Notes under the pieces: model-generated
The model's input: the letters and a program-made list of their open reading frames with translations, nothing else
The model's database searches: none
What the model was told of the DNA's origin: nothing
Program-made: the position numbers and the translations under genes
Origin: Rhizomonospora bruguierae
GTDB lineage: Bacteria > Actinomycetota > Actinomycetes > Mycobacteriales > Micromonosporaceae
DNA length: 64,000 nucleotides
Reading direction: 5' to 3'
Assembly: GCF_018397995.1 (NCBI RefSeq)
Contig: NZ_BBQH01000018.1
Coordinates: 109,332-173,331 of the forward strand
Part shown: one piece after another, positions 23,220-31,583 of the stretch
Layout: the number at the start of each line of letters is the position of its first letter
Position numbering within the stretch: position 1 is the stretch's first letter

Positions 23220-25054
23220 CCCGACTCACGGTGGCCCAGGCCCTGGTCCGGTTCCTCGGCGCGCAGCACACCGAGCGCGACGGGACGCGCCGGCGCCTCA
23301 TCGCCGGCTGCTTCGGCATCTTCGGCCATGGCAACCTCGCGGGCGTCGGGCAGGCGTTGCTGGAGAACGCCGGGACGATGCCGTACCGGCTGTGCCGCAA
23401 CGAGCAAGCGATGGTGCACACCGCCGCGGCCTACGCCCGCACGACCAACCGCCTGTCGACGCTGGCCTGCACCACCTCGATCGGCCCCGGGGCGACCAAC
23501 CTGGTCACCGGCGCCGCCGGGGCGACCATCAACCGGCTGCCCGTGCTCCTGCTGCCCGGCGACACGTTCGCCACCCGGCCCGCCGACCCGGTGCTCCAGC
23601 AGTTGGAGGCGCCGTACGCCGGCGATGTGTCCGTCAACGACTGCCTGCGCCCGGTTTCCCGGTACTTCGACCGGGTCAGCCGGCCGGAGCAACTCGTCGA
23701 GGCGGCGCTGCGCGCGGTCCGGGTGCTCACCGACCCGGTCCAGACCGGGGCCGTGACGCTGGCCCTGCCCCAGGACGTCCAGGTCGAGGCGTACGACTGG
23801 CCGGCGGAGTTCTTCGCCCCGCGGGTCTGGTACGTGCCCCGCCCGGTGCCGGAGCCGGCCACCCTGGCCCGCGCGGTCGGGGCGATCCGCGGCGCCCGCC
23901 GGCCCCTCATCGTCGCCGGCGGCGGCGTCATCTACGCCGAGGCGACCGGGGCGCTCGCACGGTTCGCCGGGCGCACCGGCATCCCGGTCGGCGAGACCCA
24001 GGCGGGCAAGGGCGCGCTGCACCACGAACACCCGTGCGCGGCCGGCGCGATCGGCGCCACCGGTACCACCGCCGCCAACCACCTGGCCGCCCGGGCCGAC
24101 CTGGTCATCGGCGTCGGCACCCGGTATTCCGACTTCACCACCGCGTCCCGGACGCTGTTCGCGGGGCCGGGCGTGCGCTTCGTCAACCTCAACGTCGCCG
24201 CGCCGGACGCGGCCAAGCACGCCGGGCTCCCCCTCGTGGCGGACGCCCGGGCCGGCATCGAGGCGCTGGACGCCGCGCTGGCCGGCTGGAGCGTGGACGA
24301 CGGGTACCGCGCGGAGACGATCCGGCTGGCCGCCGGCTGGAACGCCACCGTCGACCGGGCCGTCGCCCTCGCCCACGCACCGCTGCCGGCCCAGAGCGAG
24401 GTGATCGGCGCGGTGAACGAGGCGGCCGGCGAGCGGGGCGTGGTGGTGTGCGCCGCCGGGTCCCTGCCGGGTGACCTGCACAAGCTCTGGCGGCCCCGGG
24501 ACCCGAAGCAGTACCACGTCGAGTACGGGTACTCCTGCATGGGCTACGAGATCGCCGGGGGCCTCGGCGTCAAGCTCGCCGCCCCGGACCGCGAGGTGTT
24601 CGTGCTCGTCGGCGACGGCTCGTACCTCATGATGTCCGGCGAACTGGTGACCGCCGCCGCCGAGGGCGTCAAGCTCATCGTCGTGCTCGTCGTGAACCAC
24701 GGGTTCGCCTCGATCGGCGCGCTCTCCGAGACCGTCGGCGTCAACCGGTTCGGCACCCGGTACCGCGACCGCGACGGCGGCCGGCTCCCCACCGACCTCG
24801 CGGCGAACGCGGCGAGCCTGGGCGCCGACGCGGTCACCGTCACCGGCATCGACGGGCTGCGCGCCGCGCTGGCCGCCGCCAAGCGTGCCGAGCGCACCAC
24901 GGTCATCCAGATCGAGACCGACCCGCTGGTCCCCGCGCCCGACTCGCGCTCGTGGTGGGACGTCCCGGTCGCCGAGGTCGCGGAGACCCCGGGTGTGGAC
25001 GCGGCCCGCGCGGCGTACGAGAAGGCGAAGCGGGGCCAGCGGAGCTACCTGTGA
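23216..25054 (+). CDS. iolD: 3D-(3,5/4)-trihydroxycyclohexane-1,2-dione hydrolase
   Basis: A 612-residue thiamine-diphosphate enzyme. It has an N-terminal pyrimidine-binding domain (GIFGHGNLAGVGQALLEN; the catalytic glutamate in CRNEQAMVHTAAAYAR), a central domain, and a C-terminal pyrophosphate domain with VGDGSYLMMSGELVTAAAEG and the metal-binding VVNHGFASIGALSETVG. This is the IolD pattern within the acetolactate-synthase superfamily. It opens the inositol ring to 5-deoxy-glucuronate. ATG 23216 overlaps the iolB stop. No iolG or iolA is found downstream in this window. Confidence 0.93.
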   Translation: MTRLTVAQALVRFLGAQHTERDGTRRRLIAGCFGIFGHGNLAGVGQALLENAGTMPYRLCRNEQAMVHTAAAYARTTNRLSTLACTTSIGPGATNLVTGAAGATINRLPVLLLPGDTFATRPADPVLQQLEAPYAGDVSVNDCLRPVSRYFDRVSRPEQLVEAALRAVRVLTDPVQTGAVTLALPQDVQVEAYDWPAEFFAPRVWYVPRPVPEPATLARAVGAIRGARRPLIVAGGGVIYAEATGALARFAGRTGIPVGETQAGKGALHHEHPCAAGAIGATGTTAANHLAARADLVIGVGTRYSDFTTASRTLFAGPGVRFVNLNVAAPDAAKHAGLPLVADARAGIEALDAALAGWSVDDGYRAETIRLAAGWNATVDRAVALAHAPLPAQSEVIGAVNEAAGERGVVVCAAGSLPGDLHKLWRPRDPKQYHVEYGYSCMGYEIAGGLGVKLAAPDREVFVLVGDGSYLMMSGELVTAAAEGVKLIVVLVVNHGFASIGALSETVGVNRFGTRYRDRDGGRLPTDLAANAASLGADAVTVTGIDGLRAALAAAKRAERTTVIQIETDPLVPAPDSRSWWDVPVAEVAETPGVDAARAAYEKAKRGQRSYL

Positions 25055-25140
25055 CCGGCGATTGACGGCTGCGCGACGGAGCGTTCGGAGCGCCTGGATG
25101 CGGGTAGCCGGCACGGAGCAAGCGCGCTGAGGAGGCGTCA

Positions 25141-25641
25141 ATGCCCGTGGACAACGACAAGGACCTGTTCGTCTACGAGTTGGGGATCCTGCGCGACATC
25201 GAGACATCCAGCATCCGCATGCTCGACCTCGTGTCGCAGCGGGTGAGCCGGGAGGATCTCGGCGAGGTGATCCGGAGCGAGCAGCGGCAGTGCACATGCC
25301 GGCAGGACCGGCTCGACTCGTGCCTCCAGTCGCTCGAAGCGCCGTCGATGCAGGCGCCGTCCGAGACGGTCGACGCCGTCTACCTGAGGTTCAAACGGTT
25401 CGTCGCCGGCGGGGCCACGCACGAGATGGTGGACCAGTTCGCCGTCGACACCCTGGTCCGGCTGCTGTATCTCGGCATCGCGGCCTTAAGGCCCCTGATC
25501 GGCTGGACCGTGCTCAGCGGCCAGCACGAGTGCTCGCGGACGCTGCACAGCAACCTCGTCGAGAAGCAGGAGAGCGCGGCCAGGCTCGAGCGGCTCGCCT
25601 TCGAACTGCGCATGCGCCGCCTCGCGCACCAAGCCGCCTGA
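25141..25641 (+). CDS. DUF892/YciE-like ferritin-like protein
   Basis: A 166-residue all-helical protein. Residues 8-60 (LFVYELGILRDIETSSIRML and LGEVIRSEQRQCTCRQDRLD) resemble the first helix pair of DUF892/YciE-type ferritin-like proteins. A second helix pair follows (FKRFVAGGATHEMVDQFAVD and LSGQHECSRTLHSNLVEKQE), with E/H positions that could bind metal. Such proteins are linked to stress response, but function is not established. It follows iolD by 86 bp after a GAGGAGG ribosome binding site and is probably independent of the inositol pathway. Confidence 0.6.
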   Translation: MPVDNDKDLFVYELGILRDIETSSIRMLDLVSQRVSREDLGEVIRSEQRQCTCRQDRLDSCLQSLEAPSMQAPSETVDAVYLRFKRFVAGGATHEMVDQFAVDTLVRLLYLGIAALRPLIGWTVLSGQHECSRTLHSNLVEKQESAARLERLAFELRMRRLAHQAA

Positions 25642-25860
25642 TCCAGCGGGGTGGCTAGAGCTGGGTGGCCAGCCAGGCGGCAACCACCGGGATCTCAACC
25701 CGCTGGTACTGTTGCGGCGCAGCAGCGTGTACCCGGCGGCCGGGTCGGCCGCGGCCGGGAACGGGATCGGCGGCTGCTCGGCGATGACCGAGTCGAAGGT
25801 CACCAGCGTGGCGCCGACCGTGCCCGAGGTGCAGTGCGCCGCACCCGCGCCCTCCCGGCC
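25642..25860 (-). pseudogene. Decayed C-terminal fragment of an unrecognised gene
   Basis: The minus strand reads as protein-like sequence in one frame (GATLVTFDSVIAEQPPIPFP, then DPAAGYTLLRR). It then shifts by one base near 25710 to continue QQYQRVEIPVVAAWLATQL and a stop at 25657. Both parts look like parts of one protein end, but no start exists upstream because all frames close near 25900. I do not recognise the family. The rest of the 25642-25944 interval shows nothing else. Confidence 0.35.
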
Positions 25861-25944
25861 CGCCCCGGCCACTCCCCGTGCCTCGTAAGCTACCGGTGTG
25901 TTTCAGGAGACTCGCCGTCGGCCGTCAGCCGGAATGCGCGCCCC

Positions 25945-26871
25945 GTGAGCCCACCGTCAACGCAGGCGTCCGCGCCGGCCCAGCGGACCGTCCCCGCCGC
26001 GGTCCCCGCCGCCCCGCCGTCCAGAGTGGTGAGATGGTCCGCGGCGATCGCCCAGTCGCACGCCTTCGAGGTGGCGATCGTGGTCGCGGTCGGCGCGAAC
26101 GCGCTGGTCCTGGGCTTCGAGACCTACCGGCCACCGGGGTCGGCCGGGCTCCTGCTGCGGGCCCTGGAGTGGGTCTTCCGGACCATCTTCGTCACCGAGA
26201 TCGCCATCCGGATCCTGGCGCACGGCCGCCGGCCGCAGGACTTCTTCCGCCACGGCTGGAACATCTTCGACTTCGTCGTGATCGCCGCCGCGTTCATCCC
26301 CGGCCTGCACGGGGACTCCGCCGCCCTCCGGTTGATCCGCATCGCCCGGGTGGTGCGATTGGTCCGGTTCTCACCCGGATTGCGCACGATCGTGACCGCC
26401 CTGCTGCGCAGCATCCCCGGCGTCGGCGGCTTCCTCGCCCTCGCGATGGTCACGCTGTACGTGTACGGGATGGCCGGCTGGCTGCTCTTCGGTGAGCGGT
26501 ACCCGGAGGAGTACGGGACCATCGGGCGGGCCGCGCTGACCCTGTTCGTGCTGCTCTCGCTGGAGACCCTGCCGGACCTGATCGAGCAGGGCATGGATCT
26601 CTCGCCGTGGACCCTCGTCTACTACATCAGCTACGTGCTCATCACCGCGAACCTGCTCCTGAACATCCTCATCGCGGTCATCGTCAACTCGATGGAGGAG
26701 GCACGCCACCTGGAGATGACCCGGGGACTGGCCGCGGACTACGACGAGGACGGCGACGGCGTGCCCGACGAGATCGACCGGATCGTCATCAGCCAGCGGC
26801 TGGACGCGCTGCGCAAGATGATCTCGGACCTGGAGCGGGACCTGCGCATCGATCGGGACGACCGTCGTTGA
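25945..26871 (+). CDS. Voltage-gated ion channel (NaChBac-like) with acidic Ca-binding-like tail
   Basis: A 308-residue six-helix channel subunit. The S4 sensor carries a run of arginines at every third position (RLIRIARVVRLVRFSPGLR). A pore loop TLFVLLSLETLPDLIE follows, with LSLE in the filter position, and S6 is LITANLLLNILIAVIVNSM. S1-S3 lie at about residues 30-115. The cytosolic tail has DYDEDGDGVPDEID, with the DxDxDG spacing of calcium-binding loops, and then a coiled coil. The cation selectivity (sodium or calcium) cannot be read from sequence. GTG 25945 gives a Pro/Ala-rich leader before S1. Confidence 0.85.
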   Translation: MSPPSTQASAPAQRTVPAAVPAAPPSRVVRWSAAIAQSHAFEVAIVVAVGANALVLGFETYRPPGSAGLLLRALEWVFRTIFVTEIAIRILAHGRRPQDFFRHGWNIFDFVVIAAAFIPGLHGDSAALRLIRIARVVRLVRFSPGLRTIVTALLRSIPGVGGFLALAMVTLYVYGMAGWLLFGERYPEEYGTIGRAALTLFVLLSLETLPDLIEQGMDLSPWTLVYYISYVLITANLLLNILIAVIVNSMEEARHLEMTRGLAADYDEDGDGVPDEIDRIVISQRLDALRKMISDLERDLRIDRDDRR

Positions 26872-26924
26872 CCAGGTAGACTGGCCTGCCGAACCCTTGC
26901 CTGTGCCGTGCGCAGCGACCAGAC

Positions 26925-27347
26925 GTGGGAGGTGCCGCGATAAAGGTCCACCTTGGTCGTGGCCGCCACGGGTCCGCCGCATGGCTGTCGGCGCTCGTGC
27001 TGGGCGTGGTCACCGGCGTCGCGGCGCTGCTGATCGGCATGAGCGTCGCACCGGAGCTGAGTCCGGGCGACACGCTCCAGGTCAAGCCCCGCTCCGTGGC
27101 GGGCGCGACGTCGACCGCGACCTCGTCCGGTAGCCCCGGCGCGTGGGCACAGGCGGGCACCTGCGACCCACCGCTCGGCAGCGGCGATGACGCCCCCACC
27201 GTCGCGTCCGCGGTGCTACCGCCCCGGGTCCACCCGGAGCCGGCGGGCTACGTCGTCGCCCTTCCCGCCGCGGTGACCCGCACGCCGTCCTCGCACGCAC
27301 CGCTCACCCCCGGCTGCCGGGGTCCCCCCGCCTCCACCGCGCACTAA
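26925..27347 (+). CDS. Hypothetical small membrane-anchored protein
   Basis: A frame of about 140 codons. One strong transmembrane segment (AAWLSALVLGVVTGVAALLIG, about 18-38) is followed by an extracytoplasmic part rich in Ser, Thr, Pro and Ala with two cysteines (GTCDPPLG and PGCRGPP). No family is recognised. The start is uncertain. The GTG at 26925 overlaps a GGGAGG that would itself be a good ribosome binding site for a codon near 26940, where the sequence is ATA. It follows the channel gene by 53 bp. Confidence 0.4.
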   Translation: MGGAAIKVHLGRGRHGSAAWLSALVLGVVTGVAALLIGMSVAPELSPGDTLQVKPRSVAGATSTATSSGSPGAWAQAGTCDPPLGSGDDAPTVASAVLPPRVHPEPAGYVVALPAAVTRTPSSHAPLTPGCRGPPASTAH

Positions 27348-27539
27348 CGATCACCTCACCGTTCACCGCCGCCGGACGACCGGCGGCGGACCAGCGCGTT
27401 TTCCGGAGGCCATTGTGTACCGCCCGTTCGCGGTACGGGTCACGCTGCCCGTACCGCCATCCGCCCGTTCCTCGACAACGAACCCCCTCTCGCACTCGAC
27501 CGGTCACACGATGGCCGACGGGCCGCCGGGGGGCCGGCC

Positions 27540-28826
27540 ATGACCGCGTACCTCGCCATCGCCATCTTCTCGGTGGCGTTCTTCTTCATCGCGACCGAAA
27601 AGATCCACCGGGTCGCCGTCGTGCTGACCGCCGCCGGGCTGATGGCGCTGCTCGGCCTGGTCCCCGGCAAGGACGTCTTCTTCTCCGAGCACGCCGGCAT
27701 CGACTGGAACGTCATCTTCCTGCTGCTCGGCATGATGGTCATCGTCGGCATCGTCAAGCGGACCGGCCTGTTCGAGTACCTCGCGATCTGGGCGGCCAAG
27801 CGCGCCCGGGGGCGCCCGTACCGCCTGATGGTGATGCTCATGCTCATCACCGCGGTCGCGTCGCCGTTCCTGGACAACGTCACCACCATCATGCTGGTGG
27901 CGCCGGTCACCCTGCTGGTCTGCGGCAAGCTGGGCATCTCCCCCGTGCCCTACCTGATCGCCGAGGCGCTGGCGTCGAACATCGGCGGCGCCGCCACGCT
28001 GATCGGCGACCCGCCGAACATCATCATCGCCAGCCGCGCCGGCCTGACGTTCAACGACTTCGTGGTGCACATGGCGCCGGTGGTCACGGTGGCGTTCGTC
28101 GTGTTCGTGGTCCTGTGCCGCCTGCTGTTCCGGCGCTGGTTCGAATACCACCCGGAGCGGGTGGCGCAGGTCATGGCCCTCGATGAGCGCAAGGCGATCC
28201 GGGACACCGGGCTGCTGGTCCGCTGCCTGGCCATCCTCGCCCTGGTCATCATCGCGTTCTCGCTGCACTCGGTCCTGCACCTGGAGCCGGCCATCGTGGC
28301 CCTGCTCGGTGCCGGCGCGATGGTGCTGGTCACCCGCTCCGCCCCCGAGGACTACCTGGCCGAGGTGGAGTGGTCCACGCTGGTGTTCTTCATGGGCCTG
28401 TTCGTCATGGTCGGCGGGCTGGTCGAGACCGGCGTGATCGGCGCCGTCGGCAGTTGGGCGGTGGGCGCGATCGGCCACAACTACCTGAGCGCCGCCACCT
28501 CGCTGCTGTTCGGCTCGGCCATCCTCGGCGCGTTCCTGGACAACATCCCGTACGCGGCCACCACGGCGCCGATCGTCGAGGATCTCGTGGCGCACAGCGC
28601 CGATCCCGCCCTCGCCCAGCCGCTGTGGTGGGCCTTCGCGCTCGGCGCCGACTTCGGCGGCAACGGCACCGCGGTGGCCGCCAGCGCCAACGTGGTGGTC
28701 CTGGGGATCGCCGCCCGCAACGGCGAGCCGATCAGCTTCTGGCAGTTCACCCGGTACGGCATCGTCACCACCGCCGTCACCACCGCCGTCGCGTGGGCCT
28801 ATGTCTGGCTCCGCTACTTCGCCTGA
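27540..28826 (+). CDS. SLC13/ArsB-NhaD superfamily permease
   Basis: A 428-residue transporter with about eleven hydrophobic segments. Two inverted repeats carry the superfamily hallmarks SPFLDNVTTIMLVAPVTLL with NIGGAATLIGDPPNIIIASR in the first, and GAFLDNIPYAATTAPIVEDL with GADFGGNGTAVAASANVV in the second. Members are ion-coupled exporters or antiporters (arsenite, sodium/proton, or anions such as sulfate and dicarboxylates). The charged residue pattern resembles the NhaD/ArsB side, but the substrate is not decidable. A TrkA-C protein gene follows 18 bp downstream. Confidence 0.85.
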   Translation: MTAYLAIAIFSVAFFFIATEKIHRVAVVLTAAGLMALLGLVPGKDVFFSEHAGIDWNVIFLLLGMMVIVGIVKRTGLFEYLAIWAAKRARGRPYRLMVMLMLITAVASPFLDNVTTIMLVAPVTLLVCGKLGISPVPYLIAEALASNIGGAATLIGDPPNIIIASRAGLTFNDFVVHMAPVVTVAFVVFVVLCRLLFRRWFEYHPERVAQVMALDERKAIRDTGLLVRCLAILALVIIAFSLHSVLHLEPAIVALLGAGAMVLVTRSAPEDYLAEVEWSTLVFFMGLFVMVGGLVETGVIGAVGSWAVGAIGHNYLSAATSLLFGSAILGAFLDNIPYAATTAPIVEDLVAHSADPALAQPLWWAFALGADFGGNGTAVAASANVVVLGIAARNGEPISFWQFTRYGIVTTAVTTAVAWAYVWLRYFA

Positions 28827-28844
28827 CCCGTGAGGGAGGACACC

Positions 28845-29324
28845 GTGACCATCGACCACACCGCCTTGCCCGCGATCGGGCCGCGATTCACTCTCACCAC
28901 CGAGGACGGCCGGCACGTCGGCGTCGTCCGCCACCACGACCGCCGGGAACTCGTCGTGTACGACGTCGACGACCCCGACCGGGTGGCGGTGGACGTCGTC
29001 CTCACCCCGGCCGAGGCGGACGCGCTCGCCGCCCTGCTCGGCTGCCAGGGGCCCGCCGTCCACGTCGTCAGCATGGAACGGCACCGCTCCCACCTGGCCT
29101 CGGTCCACCTCCTCCTCGGCCCGGGCTCGCCGTGGGCCGGCCGCACGGTGGAGGAGGTCAACCGGCGCGCCGGCCCCGGCGCGAGCGTCGTGGGGGTGGC
29201 CCGCCAGGACGACACCGTCCTCAACCCGCCGCCCGGCCTGGTACTCCGGCAGGGCGACGTGGCGCTGCTGCTGGCCCCGGCGGACGTCGCCTTCACCGCG
29301 ATCGGCCGGCTGACCCAGAACTGA
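28845..29324 (+). CDS. TrkA-C (RCK-C) domain protein, probable permease regulator
   Basis: A 159-residue soluble protein. The N-terminal half (about 1-80) is a strand-rich module (FTLTTEDGRHVGVVRHHDRR, then VVLTPAEADALAALLG). The C-terminal half (about 85-159) is a TrkA-C domain with the canonical SPWAGRTVEEVNRRAG, ASVVGVARQD and GLVLRQGDVALLLAPADV. Such domains bind nucleotides or ions and gate transport proteins. GTG 28845 follows GAGGGAGGA, and the permease stop lies 18 bp away. The pair probably forms a regulated transporter; the interaction is an inference. Confidence 0.8.
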   Translation: MTIDHTALPAIGPRFTLTTEDGRHVGVVRHHDRRELVVYDVDDPDRVAVDVVLTPAEADALAALLGCQGPAVHVVSMERHRSHLASVHLLLGPGSPWAGRTVEEVNRRAGPGASVVGVARQDDTVLNPPPGLVLRQGDVALLLAPADVAFTAIGRLTQN

Positions 29325-29336
29325 CGCCCGCTCGCT

Positions 29337-29375
29337 GCGACCTTGGCCGCTCCGGGATCGGACGGCCAAGGTCGC
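29337..29375. terminator. Bidirectional stem-loop terminator
   Basis: A perfect 13-bp inverted repeat (GCGACCTTGGCCG at 29337-29349 and its complement at 29363-29375) flanks a 13-base loop. It lies between the converging TrkA-C and GH84 genes. There is no U-tract, which is common in high-GC actinobacteria. The position supports termination from both sides. Confidence 0.8.
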
Positions 29376-29393
29376 GGCGGCGGTGCGTCGCGG

Positions 29394-31538
29394 CTACCGC
29401 GGCGCCTTCGGGGCCGCGGCCAGATCCCCCGCCGGGGACGGGCGCGGGATCGCCGCTACCGCGCTGCCCGTCGCCAGGCGGTCGAAGGCGGCCTCGACGA
29501 TGACCCGCCCGGCGGGACCCATCAGCCACGGCGCCGGCCCGTCGGCGCCGAGGAACAGGCCGATCCGCGGCGCGGGCGCGACCGTGCCGTCGGCCAGGGT
29601 GGCCCCGGCCGGGTAGTGGAACAGGGCGGGCCGGTCCTCGTCGACCACCCGCGCCACCACACGCGCATCCGGGCCGACCTCCGCCACGGTGAGCTTGCCC
29701 GGCCCGCGGTAGACGGGCACCGCGCCGGCCAGCCCGGCGGCGAGCGGGTCCGCCGGCTCCGCTATGCGCACCCGGTCGCGGGCCAGCAGGACCACGCCGC
29801 TGGTTGCCAGGCCGAGCGGGACGAACCCGTGCCACGCCAACAGCGGTACGTCGACGCGGGCGACGGCGGCGATCGCCGCGTCACCGGCGCCCCGGGTCAC
29901 GACCACGGCCGCCGCCTCCCGGATCTCCTCCGGCCCCGGCAGCGCGCGCCGGCGCACCGCGAACCCCCGCCGCGCCAGCAGGTCGGCGACGGCCTCGTCC
30001 CCGGCGGTGCGCCGGTCGCCGGTCACCAGCAGGGCCGCCGGGCGCCCCTCGGCGGGCATGGACTCGGCCGGCGCCGTCCGGTCCAGCACCTCCCGGACAA
30101 AGGGCGGGATCACTGAACGCAGCACGTTGGCGTAATGGCGCTCAGCTTCACCGAGGGCGCGCCGGACCTCCTCCCGCAGCGCCTCCACCTCCCCCGACGC
30201 CCCGGCCCGGGGCTGCGGCACGATCGCGGCCTGGGGTTGCGACTCGGCCGCAGCCCGGGGTTGCGACTCGGCCACGGCCCGGGGTTGTGGCACGGTCGCG
30301 GCAGGGGGTTGTGGCACGGTCGCGGTCTGAAGCAGGCGCGCGGCGGCCAGGCCGGCGTCCGCCATAGCGATCGCCGCGTCCAGCCACGGGCGCAGGGCCG
30401 TGACGAGCGGTTCCGGCTCGCGTGCCGCCCGGCAGCCGCGAGCCAGGTCGGTCAACCGGCCGGTGAGCACGTCGAGACCGCCGGGCCGCCCGGCGAGCGC
30501 GTCGCCCACCGCGCGGGCCAGTGCCGCCTCCTGCTCGGCCTCGGGTGGCCAGGCGGTGCACGCCTCGACCAACGGCGCCAGGTCGGCCGCTCCGGCGCCG
30601 GCCACGGCGGCCAGCGCCCGCCGCGCCGAGGCGGCGGGATCGTAACCGCGCGGGTCGCGCGCCCAATCCGCGACGCAGGCCAGCGGGATCCGGGACGGTA
30701 CGGCCTGCACCATCGGGTTGGCCAGGACGCCCGCCAGGGCGCCGCCGCCCAGCTCGCCGGCCCGGCCGGTCAGCGGGCCGAGGAACAGCCGGGACGGTTC
30801 GTAGTCGTTGACCGGGAAGTTGTCCCACAGCAGGACGCGACGCCGGTAGCTGGCCGCCGCCCGGGCGACGTCGTCGCGGGTCACCGCGCCGGTCACGATG
30901 TCGCAGCCGGTCCACGCCACGATGGCGTCCGGCGGGGCCGTCCGGGCGAACCGCTCGCGGTAGGGGGTGGCGTCGCACCCGGCGTAGTCGGTCGGGCAGA
31001 CCAGAAGCGGCTCCCGGATGCCTCGCGGGCGGAGGAACCCGGCGACGAAGGTGGCGGCCGCCTCGCCGTGCGCCGCGCCGGCGGCACCCGCGCCGGGCCA
31101 GCGGTTCAGTTCCTCGGGCCGGGTCAGCTCGGCGGGCACGTCGTCGAAGAACAGCGCGAAGTGCCCGATCCCCGCGTCGAACACCTGACCGGCCTTCGCG
31201 GCGAGTGCCCGGTGGTCGGCGTCGTCCGCGAAGCGCATGCTGAGCCCCGGGCTGATCGCGTACACGAAGCGGATGCCGAGCGCGCGCGAAGCCGCCGCCA
31301 GCTCGGCGAGCCGGGCAAGCTCCGGCTCCGGGTACGGCTGCCGCCACCGCGCGCGATGGTGCGGGTCGTCCTTCGGGGCGTAGACGTAGGTGTTCAGGCC
31401 GACCCGCGCGGAGAACTCCAGGTGCGCCAGGCGCTCCGCGTGCGACCAGGGGGGTCCGTAGAACCCCTCGACGGTGCCGCGAACCGGCAGTTCAGGATCT
31501 CCGTGCCCGGGGGTGGCCGGGTGGGGGCTGGCCGACAC
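29394..31538 (-). CDS. GH84 beta-N-acetylglucosaminidase with C-terminal glutaminase-like domain
   Basis: A 714-residue protein. Residues 18-300 form a GH84 (NagJ/O-GlcNAcase-type) catalytic barrel: RGTVEGFYGPPWSHAERLAH, NTYVYAPKDDPHHR, the catalytic aspartate pair D132-D133 in ALFFDDVP, and VLLWDNFPVNDYEPSRLF. A helical region follows, interrupted by an 8-residue repeat linker (about 404-443). The last 200 residues (from AALLVTGDRRTAGDEAVADL to RIGLFLGADG) resemble a glutamine-amidotransferase-like or ThuA-like flavodoxin fold. No signal peptide is seen, so it is likely cytosolic. It probably removes terminal GlcNAc from glycans or glycopeptides. Confidence 0.82.
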   Translation of the reverse strand: MSASPHPATPGHGDPELPVRGTVEGFYGPPWSHAERLAHLEFSARVGLNTYVYAPKDDPHHRARWRQPYPEPELARLAELAAASRALGIRFVYAISPGLSMRFADDADHRALAAKAGQVFDAGIGHFALFFDDVPAELTRPEELNRWPGAGAAGAAHGEAAATFVAGFLRPRGIREPLLVCPTDYAGCDATPYRERFARTAPPDAIVAWTGCDIVTGAVTRDDVARAAASYRRRVLLWDNFPVNDYEPSRLFLGPLTGRAGELGGGALAGVLANPMVQAVPSRIPLACVADWARDPRGYDPAASARRALAAVAGAGAADLAPLVEACTAWPPEAEQEAALARAVGDALAGRPGGLDVLTGRLTDLARGCRAAREPEPLVTALRPWLDAAIAMADAGLAAARLLQTATVPQPPAATVPQPRAVAESQPRAAAESQPQAAIVPQPRAGASGEVEALREEVRRALGEAERHYANVLRSVIPPFVREVLDRTAPAESMPAEGRPAALLVTGDRRTAGDEAVADLLARRGFAVRRRALPGPEEIREAAAVVVTRGAGDAAIAAVARVDVPLLAWHGFVPLGLATSGVVLLARDRVRIAEPADPLAAGLAGAVPVYRGPGKLTVAEVGPDARVVARVVDEDRPALFHYPAGATLADGTVAPAPRIGLFLGADGPAPWLMGPAGRVIVEAAFDRLATGSAVAAIPRPSPAGDLAAAPKAPR
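30209..30328 (-). repeat. Five 24-bp tandem units within the GH84 gene
   Basis: Units at 30209, 30233, 30257, 30281 and 30305 share GGGGTTG-G-CACGGTCGCGGC. On the minus strand they encode a Pro/Gln/Ala-rich octapeptide of the type AESQPRAA or ATVPQPRA. They make a flexible linker in the middle of the protein. Copy number is likely to vary between strains because identical units promote slippage. Confidence 0.8.
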
Positions 31539-31583
31539 CCCGGAACGATACCAGCCGGTTTGATTCGTTATCGACGCCTTTCA

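Noticed and set aside
25055..25140. Terminator after iolD
   Set aside because: The GGAGCGTTCGGAGCGC region has short direct repeats but no convincing stem-loop.
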